DNA of 25,735 bases from CAMQVM01 sp044433365 (GCA_044433365.1 JAWXTR010000036.1:1-25735), one strand, 5' to 3'; positions 14,980 to 24,454 are shown, numbered from the stretch's first letter. Made by a program: numbers and translations. The notes: generated from the sequence alone by a model not told the origin.

Positions 14980-16280
14980 TACTCATAAGACAAAAACAGA
15001 ACATAAGGATTAAATTTCGAACTATCGTCACTAGCTGCTTCTGAAATGGCATCGAATATCTCTTTACCTTTTTTAGTTGATGTAAGCTCTGGTTTTACTT
15101 TATCAATAATTTCTGGCGATATAGAAAAATATTCTCCCTCGCTATCATAACCTGCAAAGGAGTATCCGATATAAGGCACTCCATCTAAAAGATGTCTATA
15201 AGCCTTTTTATTTTGTGTATCATAAAATATATTGTAAGTTTTATCTTTGAAAACAGAAAATGAGTAAAAATCGTCGTTACAAAAAGTTCTAAAGCTATTA
15301 AAACATAAAAAATTATCTAAATCTGAGCTTTTAAGACCCTTTTTAATCAATTTACTATTAATATTCTCAACAGGCGAAATTTGAACATACGGCTCTAGCC
15401 TCATCTCCATAATATTAAAATTATAAAGCGTATCACCATAAATTCCTTGACTAAATAAGTTATCACTATTTTTATAGAAATGGCTTCCCATAAGTATATT
15501 TCGTAAATTTTTAGGCTTGTCTAAATACTCTTGTTCTATTTTGCCATCATTAATTCTTTTAAGATATGTATCATTATCTAATTTTGACAAGTGATTTGAA
15601 GTGAACAGTAAATATTGTTTATCACTAAGTTTTACAAACTCATTTAAGTAGGGTAAAATAATTATTGGTGTATTTTTAATAGTGCTATTGGAGATGAGAT
15701 TTTTTGCTATTGAATCGAAAATATAGTGGTTCTATATTGAGATTTAATAGTGAAAAATATCGCTCCAAGAGTGCTATTAAGAATATGGCAATAATTGTTT
15801 TACACTACTTACATCCATTTGAGGAAAAGAACTTTTACTAATAAAATCACCACCAAGAGAGTAGCTATATATTGCACAAAATTTATCCAACACCTCTAAT
15901 CTCTTTTTGCTTTCATCTGTAATAAAATCACAAGCTGCAAAAAATTCGCCTCGTCCCTTACCACTACTTAGTTTTTTTATAAATGTTCCATCCTCTTTAA
16001 AGATATAAAGACCGCCTTTACCCATCACTTTTGATAGTATATATACATTACCATCAAATCTAATAAGTTTATCAATCTTCGGAATTATCTGCTTTGTAGA
16101 TTCTCCCTCAAAAGTGAAAATTTTATAATTTATCGAAATATCTGATTCATCCATAGTTGGATAATCCTCGATATTCTTATCTAACTCTATTTTTAACAAA
16201 CTATCATGGGTTGCTGGGCTGCTACATGAAATAAAGAGTAGTACTAATAAAGTTAGTAGGAATAAGCAACTCTTTTTCAT
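14979..16280 (-). pseudogene. 6-bladed beta-propeller lipoprotein gene interrupted by foldback element C
   Basis: The first part (16280-15812) begins with a lipoprotein signal: MKKSCLFLLTLLVLLFISC, Cys19 as lipidated residue. It continues with KIDKLIRFDGNVYILSK, GKGGLYIFKEDGTFIKKLSSGKGRGEF, the hallmark blade of Bacteroides 6-bladed propeller lipoproteins. The frame breaks at Met-Asp-Val where element C sits, and resumes at 15644 with NEFVKLSDKQYLLFTSNHL. Deleting the element plus one TA gives an uninterrupted frame of about 378 codons. The back part retains ILMGSHFYKN, FCNDDFYSF and the C-terminal FNPYVLFLSYE. The element's own frame adds SSVKQLLPYS then a stop, so a 167-residue truncated lipoprotein could still be made. 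The stop codon itself comes from another element (copy 2 at 14789). Role of the family is unknown; outer-surface binding is assumed. Confidence 0.88.
15645..15811 (+). mobile_element. 167-bp foldback MITE-like element, copy C (complete reference copy)
   Basis: TA (15645-15646) AGTAGGGTAAAATAATTATT ... AATAATTGTTTTACACTACT TA (15810-15811). The left 50 bases and the reverse complement of the right 50 match imperfectly. The match continues inward to TATAG-TGGTT-CTATA at the centre, so almost the whole element is one hairpin with arms of about 80 nt. It codes for no protein. Inserted inside the propeller lipoprotein gene. Confidence 0.92.
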
Positions 16281-16310
16281 TATTTTATCTGTTTTAGAAG
16301 TTTATAATTG

Positions 16311-16341
16311 CAAATATACAATTATTTTTATAATAATCCAA
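16311..16341 (-). promoter_or_regulatory. Promoter of the propeller lipoprotein gene
   Basis: On the minus strand TTG (16341-16339), 20-nt spacer, TATATTTG (16318-16311), a full match to the Bacteroidetes consensus, about 31 bases before ATG 16280. The gene is therefore still likely to be transcribed although interrupted. Confidence 0.7.
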
Positions 16342-16375
16342 TTATTATAAAATTTTAAGACTTAATTTTAAATTT

Positions 16376-16540
16376 AAGGGGAGTTCTAATAATTGGTTTT
16401 ATTCGATTTTTTATTTTGGGGTTTTAGATTTGGATTTTGCAAAATGTGGGCGTAGTGGTGTCTACGGTGCATTTTGCAAAATTCAAAGATGAAGCCTCAA
16501 AATGAAAAAGCGTTAAAATCCAATTTTTAGAAGTTCCCTT
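16376..16540. repeat. Long form (165 bp) of the GGGGAGTTC/GAAGTTCCC nested palindrome
   Basis: Outer arms AAGGGGAGTTCTAA and TTAGAAGTTCCCTT; innermost a perfect 12-bp stem TTTTGCAAAATG (16435-16446) / CATTTTGCAAAA (16470-16481) around GTAG-TGGTGT-CTAC. Parallel in order and length to 11826-11988, but with a different loop sequence, which suggests conserved structure. Lies upstream of the propeller lipoprotein gene. Confidence 0.75.
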
Positions 16541-16555
16541 AATTTATATAATATG

Positions 16556-16592
16556 AAAAAATCTCGTTACATAATTTGCAACGAGATTTTTT
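16556..16592. terminator. Hairpin AAAAAATCTCGTT/AACGAGATTTTTT
   Basis: A perfect 13-bp stem (16556-16568 and 16580-16592) with terminal A/T runs on both strands; a bidirectional terminator. It is followed directly by another GGGGAGTTT repeat (16595-16640) sharing the TGGATTTTGAGAG centre. Confidence 0.8.
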
Positions 16593-16671
16593 AAGGGGAG
16601 TTTATAAACTGTGGATTTTGAGAGTTTTTTTTAAGGCTTTATTAAAGTCTTAAAAGAAAAACTCAGTAAAA

Positions 16672-16687
16672 ACTCACTAAAGTGAGT
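16672..16687 (-). terminator. Stop-codon hairpin of the 914-aa gene
   Basis: ACTCACTAAAGTGAGT is self-complementary and includes the TAG stop (16679-16677). On the minus strand it is followed by TTTTTACTGAGTTTTT, so it is probably a terminator overlapping the end of the gene. Confidence 0.5.
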
Positions 16688-19421
16688 CGCTATACTCAAA
16701 ATCGATAAAGCGCATTGTGCCAGCAGGAACTACCACCTCTAGTTTGTCGCTATTTTGAGTCGAAAATTTCTCTTTTGTTAAGATATCAATTCCGCTAATT
16801 GGTTTTTTAGTTTGAAAATAGATTGTAGCTTTGTTATCTTTAGGGTCGATGTAACCAGAATCTACAAGTACTAGACGTGCATGTGTATCGTCAATTTTGA
16901 TTAAGCCCCACGAGGCACCTTCTACTCTCATTATCATTTTTTTTGCACCTTTTTCGACAATATTTTTCATGTAAGAGCCAAACTCTTTTGCCTCAACCTC
17001 TTTACCCTTAATATAGCCTACACTTACATTACTCATACAGTAGTCCGCTTTATTTTTCTTTAAGATAGGTTCGTAATCTTTGTCGGTAATCGGAATCATA
17101 CCATTAGGCATAGTTGGCATAAAGTTAAGCCAACGATAATCTACCCCCATCATTTTAGAGTAGTCGTACTCTGGCACTGTAGCACCACACCAATGCACAC
17201 CAGCATTTGAGAACACTTTATTGTTATCCTCTTCAAGGTATGGAGTAAGGTCGTGACCATTATTAATATTGCTTTCATGGTATTCAACATCTACATCGCC
17301 CATCAAATGCCATGAACCAATCGAAAGTATATCCTCTTTATCCACAACTGGCAAAACCCCCGATTTCATAAGTGCAAATAGTGCGTTATAACCCGGCTCT
17401 TCGAAGTAGTTTATATCAAACAATACACCATAACGACATCCGTAAGCCATCATTAAAGCTGCATTACGAAGATATGGCGAAACGGAGCGTTGACCTCCTG
17501 GAGAGAGTGGTCGCCAGCTAGTAGGGTTGTCGTCTACGAGGCGCATTGCATAATCGTCTACATAACCAGAGGCAAACATACCTACACGACCTGAGAAATT
17601 GCTATCTTGCAATCTATTATTGGTATCCTCAGCCGATGGAACTAAAATATCGGCATACTCACCAGAGAAGAACATCTTACGCCAAAGGTCGGTGTGGCAA
17701 TCTGCTGCCCAGAACATATTTTTGTAGCGGAAATATAGCTTTGCATTACTTTTATTTTTGCGAATTGCTGTTGCCAAACGTGGCACACAAGTTTCGACAA
17801 AATATTTCACCCTATTATCTTCTGTATTTTGCATTTCAGCGTATAGAAAACCATAGCAACAGGTTGGAGCCACTTCAACAATCTTTTCAAGAGTTGTAAT
17901 ATCCATAAATAGAGGGTCGCTACCGTGTCCTGCCCAGATAGAGAAATTATTTCCATTTTTCTCTTGCTCCGCAGCCCAATCTACAATCTGTTTTTGGGTT
18001 AAAGTATATGGTTTGCGAGTATCTTTTCGAAGAGCTATCTCGCCTAACGATGCTACTAAAGCTGTTCTGTCGTAATTTTCGGTAACGATATATTCGGTTA
18101 TAATATCAAGATTTCCACCATCAAGTTTTGCAACATTGCTATCGAGCCAGCTCATTTTTGGGTCGCTTTTAGTCTCAACCCAATGCACTTGGTCGTCCTC
18201 TATAATAGCAGCACCTAGCATCATGCGATAGCTTTTATCGCTTTTTTTCTGATACGAAGGACGCTCAAAGTTAAGGGCTTGATTGTAGAGAGTCTCTACA
18301 TTTTCAACAACCTCAAGCTGTCGACCGGCAATCTGCTGTTCAGTACGTGACCACTTACTATCGGTTAAATCGTAGTAGTAAAGCGAGTTATCACCGCCAA
18401 TTTGACCTGCGCCAATTAGTTTTTTTGTATCAGAGAGGAAAACTAAATCGTTGTAAATTATTCCACGATATGGAGCACCCGATTTGCTTAAAAATTCGCC
18501 TCTATTGTTTATAAGATAAATCACACCACCATATTGAACAATAATTTCATCACGATAAGGGGTTAAACTTACCGATTTTCCATAGGCATAACGTTGTGAA
18601 TCTTCTCTGGTTGCCTCGAAAGTAAATATAGGCTTTAAGTTGCCATCCATACCGAAGCAGATAGCTCCACCACTTGCTCCAGAGAATAGTAAATCATCTT
18701 TACCGTCGTTATTTAGGTCAGAAACTTTAAGATCTTGAACCATAATCCCCCCTTTATATACATCCGATATTGAACCCGATTTTACAATCTCTTTTGTCGT
18801 TGGGTCTATATAACCGAAAAACGAAGAGCGGTATTTGTCATGTTCATAAGTGAACACAAATAGCGACTCTTTATCTTTGTCGATAAAATTACCACTTTCG
18901 ATTTTTCTTACAGTACCTTTTATGGCAGTTTGCGACAGCTCTTTACCATTTGCATCAACTTCGTATAGTATAAAGTTATTACCACCAGTGAATATTTTAG
19001 CATTTTTGCCTTTCCCAACCACTGCAACCTCACTTAATCTTACTTTAGTGTCGGGTGTATATTGCCAAAGCAGCTCTCCTTTGCTACTAAAAGCATATAC
19101 TGAGCCATTACCATTTGCAAGTAGCAGATCATCTTCACTATCGCCAGTAATTTCGGCAGCAACAATTTCAAAATTCAATCCGGAATTTTCAACACTTTTC
19201 GACCACACTTTTTTACCCTCTGCGGTATAAAGAGCAACCGAACTATCAATTTCTGAGATGTACAACATCTCTTTACCTGCAATATCGGCATTTATAACAT
19301 TACGAATACCGTTTCCATCAGTAACAACGCTCTCTTGAGCAGCTACCGATACTGAAATTGCAGAAAAAAGCAGCGACAAAACTGTTGCCGAGCCTTTAAA
19401 ACATCTAATTTTTTTTCTCAT
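16677..19421 (-). CDS. Large secreted protein: N-terminal beta-propeller plus probable glycoside-hydrolase-like domain
   Basis: 914 aa. A signal peptide (about 1-29, ending SVAAQ) sends it to the periplasm or beyond. Residues about 30-365 form a PQQ/FG-GAP-like propeller, with repeated blades such as ITGDSEDDLLLANGNGSVYAF (91-111) and the calcium-loop-like DLNNDGKDDLLF (235-246). Residues about 395-914 contain NFSIWAGHGSDPLFMD, GFLYAEMQN, AKLYFRYKNMFWAADCH and VLFDINYFEEPGY, which read like strands and active-site loops of a TIM-barrel hydrolase. They end in a small beta domain. I do not recognise a named family with certainty. The propeller-plus-hydrolase layout recalls lambda-carrageenase (GH150), offered only as a possibility. 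It lies 12 bases after the 567-aa gene, in the same operon. Confidence 0.7.
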   Translation of the reverse strand: MRKKIRCFKGSATVLSLLFSAISVSVAAQESVVTDGNGIRNVINADIAGKEMLYISEIDSSVALYTAEGKKVWSKSVENSGLNFEIVAAEITGDSEDDLLLANGNGSVYAFSSKGELLWQYTPDTKVRLSEVAVVGKGKNAKIFTGGNNFILYEVDANGKELSQTAIKGTVRKIESGNFIDKDKESLFVFTYEHDKYRSSFFGYIDPTTKEIVKSGSISDVYKGGIMVQDLKVSDLNNDGKDDLLFSGASGGAICFGMDGNLKPIFTFEATREDSQRYAYGKSVSLTPYRDEIIVQYGGVIYLINNRGEFLSKSGAPYRGIIYNDLVFLSDTKKLIGAGQIGGDNSLYYYDLTDSKWSRTEQQIAGRQLEVVENVETLYNQALNFERPSYQKKSDKSYRMMLGAAIIEDDQVHWVETKSDPKMSWLDSNVAKLDGGNLDIITEYIVTENYDRTALVASLGEIALRKDTRKPYTLTQKQIVDWAAEQEKNGNNFSIWAGHGSDPLFMDITTLEKIVEVAPTCCYGFLYAEMQNTEDNRVKYFVETCVPRLATAIRKNKSNAKLYFRYKNMFWAADCHTDLWRKMFFSGEYADILVPSAEDTNNRLQDSNFSGRVGMFASGYVDDYAMRLVDDNPTSWRPLSPGGQRSVSPYLRNAALMMAYGCRYGVLFDINYFEEPGYNALFALMKSGVLPVVDKEDILSIGSWHLMGDVDVEYHESNINNGHDLTPYLEEDNNKVFSNAGVHWCGATVPEYDYSKMMGVDYRWLNFMPTMPNGMIPITDKDYEPILKKNKADYCMSNVSVGYIKGKEVEAKEFGSYMKNIVEKGAKKMIMRVEGASWGLIKIDDTHARLVLVDSGYIDPKDNKATIYFQTKKPISGIDILTKEKFSTQNSDKLEVVVPAGTMRFIDFEYSDSL

Positions 19422-19433
19422 TTATCTGTTGTA

Positions 19434-21137
19434 TTATAATTCAACTCTAAAAGAGGAGCTACTCTCTACACCAGTTCCAATTTTAACAACTATCGGTTTA
19501 CCAATAAGCTCAGTAGCTTTAACATCCAAATTGATTGCAACTTTGCATTTTCCGTAAGGCTCAATAGCCTTTACAACTGCACTTCCTACCTGAGTTTGCA
19601 CTCCGTCACTATTATAGCTTGAAATAGTTACAAAGCTGCTTTTTGAAGCCGAAACGCCAAGATTTTCAATCTCTACATACATTTTACTACCACTAACAGT
19701 AGGTTTTAGAGCAGATAAAATTGCAGGGTTGTAATCTATCCATTTTAATCGGCTATACCCAAATACCATCTCTCCATTTTTATCTTTTCCGAGAAGTTTT
19801 GGGGCAAATTCATCTTCTGCAATGCAGTGATTTTCTCCGCTAAAGACAACTATCAAATCATCGCCCGATTTTTCGGTTTTTAACACCTTAGCACCACGAC
19901 CAAAATTCACCTCTGAAGATGCGCCAAAATGGAGCGACTCAATATCCAAATCTTCAGCAGGATTAAACCCTTTTTCAGCCTTAATTTTCACCAAAATCTC
20001 TTTAGTTTTACGTGTGAAAGGTTCGCTGTTTAACACCTCCAAAAGTAGACCTTTATTGAGAGGCATACCTATATTTTTTGAGCTATGATTGTCGTTAGGT
20101 AGGTCGTCCATTTTGATAGTGTCGATAACAGCAAAATTTATCTGCTCGGCACGTCCCCACTCATCTTGAAGCACACGTACACGCTCATATTTATACCAAT
20201 CTTCCACTCTTCCATCTTCATGCACCGATACTCCCGGCACATAAGCCTGACCAGGGTCGGCAACCCAATCTACTCCATCTTTCGAGCGAAGATAGAAAGC
20301 AGTACGACCAATCCAATCGTTTACAATCATATTATACTGCACATTATCACGCCAAATTAGCGGATCTTCATATCGTCCAGCAGTTTTAGGATATACTGTA
20401 TTTTCAGATATACAGCCAAACTCCTCTAATCCATCACGACTAATAAATATTTTACCGCCACGATTGACCATCACTACCGAACCATCCTCACGAGTTGTAA
20501 AACTCATATTATGATACCAGTTACCTTGACTTGTACCCCCCACGCCATCATGGCGAGAGCGGTCACGAAGATTCCATTTTAGCTCTTCTTGAGTCCAAGG
20601 ACCATTAAGATTGTCGGAAATATAGCGTAGGCAGTCGGTATGTTCATCGCCGCCACGTCCGCCGATATGATAAACCATAAATTTGCCATTTTTAAGCTTA
20701 ACAATCTCGGTATTATGACCATGACCAAGAGTATCTTGAACGATAAATGGACCAATAGAGTTGTCGCAAGTGGCATGAAATACATAAGAGGCATCATACC
20801 AACCCATGTGACCACGAGGGTTGTTTTCGTACCATCCACTCACAAAAAGGTGGTATTTATTATCACTCTCCTTAACAATATTTCCACCCCAATATGATAT
20901 TTTATTATCCTCAATACCATTATCAATATAGCGAGGTTGCACATTAAGCGCACCCCAACTATCCATAGATAATTTACCTTTAGGCATAGGCATAATTCTA
21001 TCTATAAAGCTACCTCCTTCAACAAGGTGTTGCCACTCTGTAGGAACTTCACGATATTCAATTTGTGCAGATGCAGATATTGGAGAGAAAGATAGTAATG
21101 TAAGAAATACAGCAGAAATAGTTACTATTTTTTTCAT
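19434..21137 (-). CDS. Secreted five-bladed-propeller glycoside hydrolase-like protein (GH43/GH117-type fold)
   Basis: 567 aa. Signal peptide with cleavage expected after ASA (residue 24). Residues about 55-345 show the pattern of GH43/GH32/GH117-type five-bladed propellers: NKYHLFVSGWYEN (93-105), GHNTEIVKLKNGKFMVYHIGG (140-160), the segment RYEDPLIWRDNVQYNMIVND (from 255) with an acidic pair Glu257-Asp258, and FYLRSKDGVDW. Residues about 365-567 are Ig-like beta-sandwich material. Likely degrades or binds a glycan; the exact activity is not readable. First gene of a two-gene operon with the 914-aa protein. No SusC/SusD pair is in the window, so this is not a complete polysaccharide utilisation locus as seen. 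Confidence 0.7.
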   Translation of the reverse strand: MKKIVTISAVFLTLLSFSPISASAQIEYREVPTEWQHLVEGGSFIDRIMPMPKGKLSMDSWGALNVQPRYIDNGIEDNKISYWGGNIVKESDNKYHLFVSGWYENNPRGHMGWYDASYVFHATCDNSIGPFIVQDTLGHGHNTEIVKLKNGKFMVYHIGGRGGDEHTDCLRYISDNLNGPWTQEELKWNLRDRSRHDGVGGTSQGNWYHNMSFTTREDGSVVMVNRGGKIFISRDGLEEFGCISENTVYPKTAGRYEDPLIWRDNVQYNMIVNDWIGRTAFYLRSKDGVDWVADPGQAYVPGVSVHEDGRVEDWYKYERVRVLQDEWGRAEQINFAVIDTIKMDDLPNDNHSSKNIGMPLNKGLLLEVLNSEPFTRKTKEILVKIKAEKGFNPAEDLDIESLHFGASSEVNFGRGAKVLKTEKSGDDLIVVFSGENHCIAEDEFAPKLLGKDKNGEMVFGYSRLKWIDYNPAILSALKPTVSGSKMYVEIENLGVSASKSSFVTISSYNSDGVQTQVGSAVVKAIEPYGKCKVAINLDVKATELIGKPIVVKIGTGVESSSSFRVEL

Positions 21138-21203
21138 AGGTTAACGTTTAGATTGATATTGTCTCTATTTGCAAAGGCAATAATTTAAATTTATTATTAG
21201 CCA

Positions 21204-21211
21204 CAAATTTA
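21204..21211 (-). promoter_or_regulatory. -7 element for the secreted-enzyme operon
   Basis: TAAATTTG on the minus strand matches TAnnTTTG, 66 bases before ATG 21137. No matching -33 TTG. Confidence 0.35.
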
Positions 21212-21272
21212 CAACTTTTTTTTAAAAATAAAAATAATTATTCTTAATTAAACGAAAGTTCTTATTTTTTTA

Positions 21273-21280
21273 TAAATTTG
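21273..21280 (+). promoter_or_regulatory. -7 element of the helicase-nuclease gene
   Basis: TAAATTTG matches TAnnTTTG, 18 bases before ATG 21299. No TTG at -33; the leader would be very short. Confidence 0.45.
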
Positions 21281-21298
21281 TAGTTTAAAATTTAATAA

Positions 21299-24200
21299 AT
21301 GGGACAACTCCAAATAATAAAAGCCTCAGCAGGCTCAGGCAAGACATATAGACTAACATTAGAGTATATTCGAGGATTGATAATCTCACCCGAAAGCTAT
21401 CGCAATATTTTAGCGGTAACCTTTACAAATAAGGCTACTTCAGAGATGAAAGAGCGTATACTTCGAGAGCTTTTCGAGCTTAGCCACCTAAAAGTCGGAG
21501 AATCAAACCCGTTTTACGACGAATTTTGCAAGGATAGCCGCATAAATCGAGGTAAAATTGTAGAGAACGCTGCTCGTGCCCTTAGCTATATTCTTCACGA
21601 CTATTCGCTATTTAGCATCCTTACAATCGACAAATTTTTTCAAAAAATCATCCGCTCATTTGTAAAAGAGCTGGGTTTAGAGGGCGGTTACAATATCAAA
21701 TTCGACAACGATTATATTATCGAAATGGCTATCGACAAACTTCTCGACAAATCGAAGCAAGATAGAGAGTTGTGGAAAATGCTTGAATCTATAATCGGTA
21801 ATAATCTAAAAAATGGTAAAGCTGCCGATGTAAAACGTGTAGTTGTAAAATTAGCACGCAAAATTGCCGACGAAAAGTTTACAGCAGCCGATGAGTCGCA
21901 TCTTGGTCTATTTAAAGTTATCGAAGAGAGCTTCGAAAGCACAATTGGCGAAATTTGTGCAAAGGCAACTCATGTAAAAAATTTGGTTGCAACCTATAAT
22001 ATTACTGGGGAGCAACTTCCCGGCAAATCTCGAAGTTTTATGGGCGACGTTAATAAAATATCGGCTCGTAAAAGCTTTGCCTATGGCAAAACCACTCTTT
22101 CCACCGCAATAGGCGAAAAGAAATGGGGCAAAGGGGTAGACGAAATTTCAAAAGAGGAGATTATAACTGAACTTTATGAGCTAATTACAATGCTCGACAA
22201 TACAGAGCTATTTAGAAATTCGTGCTCAGTGGTTTTGAAAAATTATCGACCATTTCTGCTACTTGGACGTATTAGCGACCAGATAAACGATATAAATCGT
22301 GATAGCGGTTCGATGATGCTAAGCCAATCTATGCGAGTGCTCTCAGAGCTTATCAACGAAAACGATGCGCCATTTATATACGAAAAAATTGGAACTACAT
22401 TTACCAAATATATGATAGATGAGTTTCAAGATACATCTACGCAGCAGTGGAAAAATTTCGTTCCGCTTATCAACAACTCCCTATCCTCAGGTGAGGGAAC
22501 AACTGTAACCCTTCTGGGCGATGTAAAACAGTCGATTTATGGATGGCGAGGCGGAAACTGGCGATTGTTAGGGGGCGATTTAACAGATGATATACTTAGC
22601 AAGGAGCAGATAGCACCACTCGAATCGTTAACCACAAATTGGCGAAGCGAGCCAAACGTTATCGACTTCAACAACTGTTTTATGGCTCGATTTGTAGAGG
22701 CTGCATCAAACAATCTAAACGAAAAACTATCTTCTGCACTCGAAAGTGGCTATATCGACCACCACTACCACGACCATAATCATGATATTCTAAAAAATGC
22801 CTACGAAGATTTATATCAAGAGGTCAGCCCAAGAGCAACCGCAGGAAATGGATATATTTCGGTAGATTATTGCGATTATACTACCGATGAGCATCTAATC
22901 AAGATGATAGAAAACATAGAAGATGCTCAGCGACGAGGATTTTCGGCAGGCGATATAGCAATTCTTGTAAGAACCAAGAAAGAGGCAGCAGCAGTAGCCG
23001 ACCATATCATAAAATATCGCAGCGAGATAGCAGAGAAAGGCGAAATCAACCCTATTTGCTACGATTTTGTATCGAGCGAAGCTCTAAAACTATCATATTG
23101 CGACACTGTTAGGTTGATTGTTGCCATTATGAGAGCATCACAAACAGCCGACCTAAAAGCGGGAAATCTCGATAGCTTAACATTCAACACCCTACGCTAC
23201 AATAGCTACGAAAAAGAGCTAAGCAAAGAGGATTATGAATTTATCCACTCCCTAAAATATTATCCTCTAAATCAATGTTTTGAAAGGATAGTTTCGAACT
23301 ACTCATTAGATAATGATGAGACAATTGTGTCCTATTTACAAGCATTCCACCAAAAAATTGTAACATTTTCGAGCGATGAAAGTTCCGAAATTTCGCTATT
23401 TTTAGAGTGGTGGGACACCGAAGGCGATAAAAGCGCAATATATATGCCTGAAAGTGGTAATTCGATGATTATCTCAACAGTGCACGCCTCAAAAGGTCTT
23501 GAATTTAAGGTGGTTATACTTCCATTTGCTCGTCAAAATCTATCGCCTCAGCTAAACTCTCTATTCTGGGCAAATAGCAGCAGCGAGCCATTTAACCATA
23601 TCGGAAATATACTCGTAAATTACGAAAATATCTTAAAAGAGAGTTTATACTCAAAATCGTATCTCGACTATACACTACTATCGTATATCGAAAGCACAAA
23701 TATACTCTATGTTGCTCTAACTCGCAGCTGTGTAGAGCTATACATTATGCTTAGCCAGAGAGATAAAAAAGAAGATGAATTTGATAGCTCTGTAGATTTT
23801 CTTATAAGAGATGGCGTATTAAAAACGAAAGAGAGTAGTAGTGATGGATTTGAAAAGGGTGAAAAACAGGATATAAATGCTCAAAAAAGCGAAAAAAAGG
23901 CAAAGAAATCTAACTCCGTAACCCTAAAAGAGTATCCAAGCCACGACTTTACAAACAAACTAAAAATCCGCCAATCTACACGTCGTTACTACCAAGAGGG
24001 CGAAGCTAACTACCTATCTCCTCGCCACTATGGGGTGATTATGCACAAACTTTTTGAGCGTATCGACTGTAGCGATGATGTTAGTAAGGCTCTTAATGAT
24101 ATGGTTAGCGAGGGAATTATATCTGTAGAAGATAGTAGCTCGACAATGGATGCCATCCTACTAGCATTTCAAAATCCACTTATAAAAGAGTGGTTCGATA

Positions 24201-24454
24201 GTCGTTGGATAGTGAAAGCCGAAAACGACATACTTATGCCAATGACCCAAAGCAGCGGCTATCACACCTACCGCCCCGACAGAGTATTAATCGACGGCGA
24301 CGAGGCAGTAGTTATCGACTACAAATTCGGTATGCCCCACCCAAAACACACCAAACAGGTAACGGGCTACAAAACACTCCTTACCTCTATGGGCTACACC
24401 ACCGTCAGCGGCTATGTTTGGTATGTTGTTCATAATGAAGTTGTGGAGGTTTGA
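21299..24454 (+). CDS. UvrD-like helicase with C-terminal RecB nuclease (AddA/RecB-type)
   Basis: 1051 aa superfamily-1 helicase fused to a PD-(D/E)XK nuclease, the make-up of AddA/RecB subunits that process double-strand DNA ends for recombination. Walker A ASAGSGKT 9-16, motif II DEFQD 374-378, motif III GDVKQSIYGWRGG from 407, motif V VHASKGLEFK from 728, motif VI VALTRS 805-810. Nuclease residues: His916 in GVIMHKLFE, Asp994, and Asp1007-Tyr-Lys1009 in VIDYKFG. The normal partner AddB is not next to it in the window; upstream is the unrelated secreted-enzyme operon on the other strand. A foldback element begins 2 bases after the TGA stop. In other bacteria AddAB/RecBCD supplies spacer precursors; the nearby cas2 may be coincidental. 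Confidence 0.9.
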   Translation: MGQLQIIKASAGSGKTYRLTLEYIRGLIISPESYRNILAVTFTNKATSEMKERILRELFELSHLKVGESNPFYDEFCKDSRINRGKIVENAARALSYILHDYSLFSILTIDKFFQKIIRSFVKELGLEGGYNIKFDNDYIIEMAIDKLLDKSKQDRELWKMLESIIGNNLKNGKAADVKRVVVKLARKIADEKFTAADESHLGLFKVIEESFESTIGEICAKATHVKNLVATYNITGEQLPGKSRSFMGDVNKISARKSFAYGKTTLSTAIGEKKWGKGVDEISKEEIITELYELITMLDNTELFRNSCSVVLKNYRPFLLLGRISDQINDINRDSGSMMLSQSMRVLSELINENDAPFIYEKIGTTFTKYMIDEFQDTSTQQWKNFVPLINNSLSSGEGTTVTLLGDVKQSIYGWRGGNWRLLGGDLTDDILSKEQIAPLESLTTNWRSEPNVIDFNNCFMARFVEAASNNLNEKLSSALESGYIDHHYHDHNHDILKNAYEDLYQEVSPRATAGNGYISVDYCDYTTDEHLIKMIENIEDAQRRGFSAGDIAILVRTKKEAAAVADHIIKYRSEIAEKGEINPICYDFVSSEALKLSYCDTVRLIVAIMRASQTADLKAGNLDSLTFNTLRYNSYEKELSKEDYEFIHSLKYYPLNQCFERIVSNYSLDNDETIVSYLQAFHQKIVTFSSDESSEISLFLEWWDTEGDKSAIYMPESGNSMIISTVHASKGLEFKVVILPFARQNLSPQLNSLFWANSSSEPFNHIGNILVNYENILKESLYSKSYLDYTLLSYIESTNILYVALTRSCVELYIMLSQRDKKEDEFDSSVDFLIRDGVLKTKESSSDGFEKGEKQDINAQKSEKKAKKSNSVTLKEYPSHDFTNKLKIRQSTRRYYQEGEANYLSPRHYGVIMHKLFERIDCSDDVSKALNDMVSEGIISVEDSSSTMDAILLAFQNPLIKEWFDSRWIVKAENDILMPMTQSSGYHTYRPDRVLIDGDEAVVIDYKFGMPHPKHTKQVTGYKTLLTSMGYTTVSGYVWYVVHNEVVEV

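Noticed and set aside
14979..15590. Separate protein gene starting at a TTG
   Set aside because: It is the back half of the propeller lipoprotein; coding sequence continues upstream of the TTG to the element boundary at 15644.
16677..19421. Firm assignment as lambda-carrageenase
   Set aside because: Only the domain layout is similar; I could not confirm catalytic residues or sequence identity.
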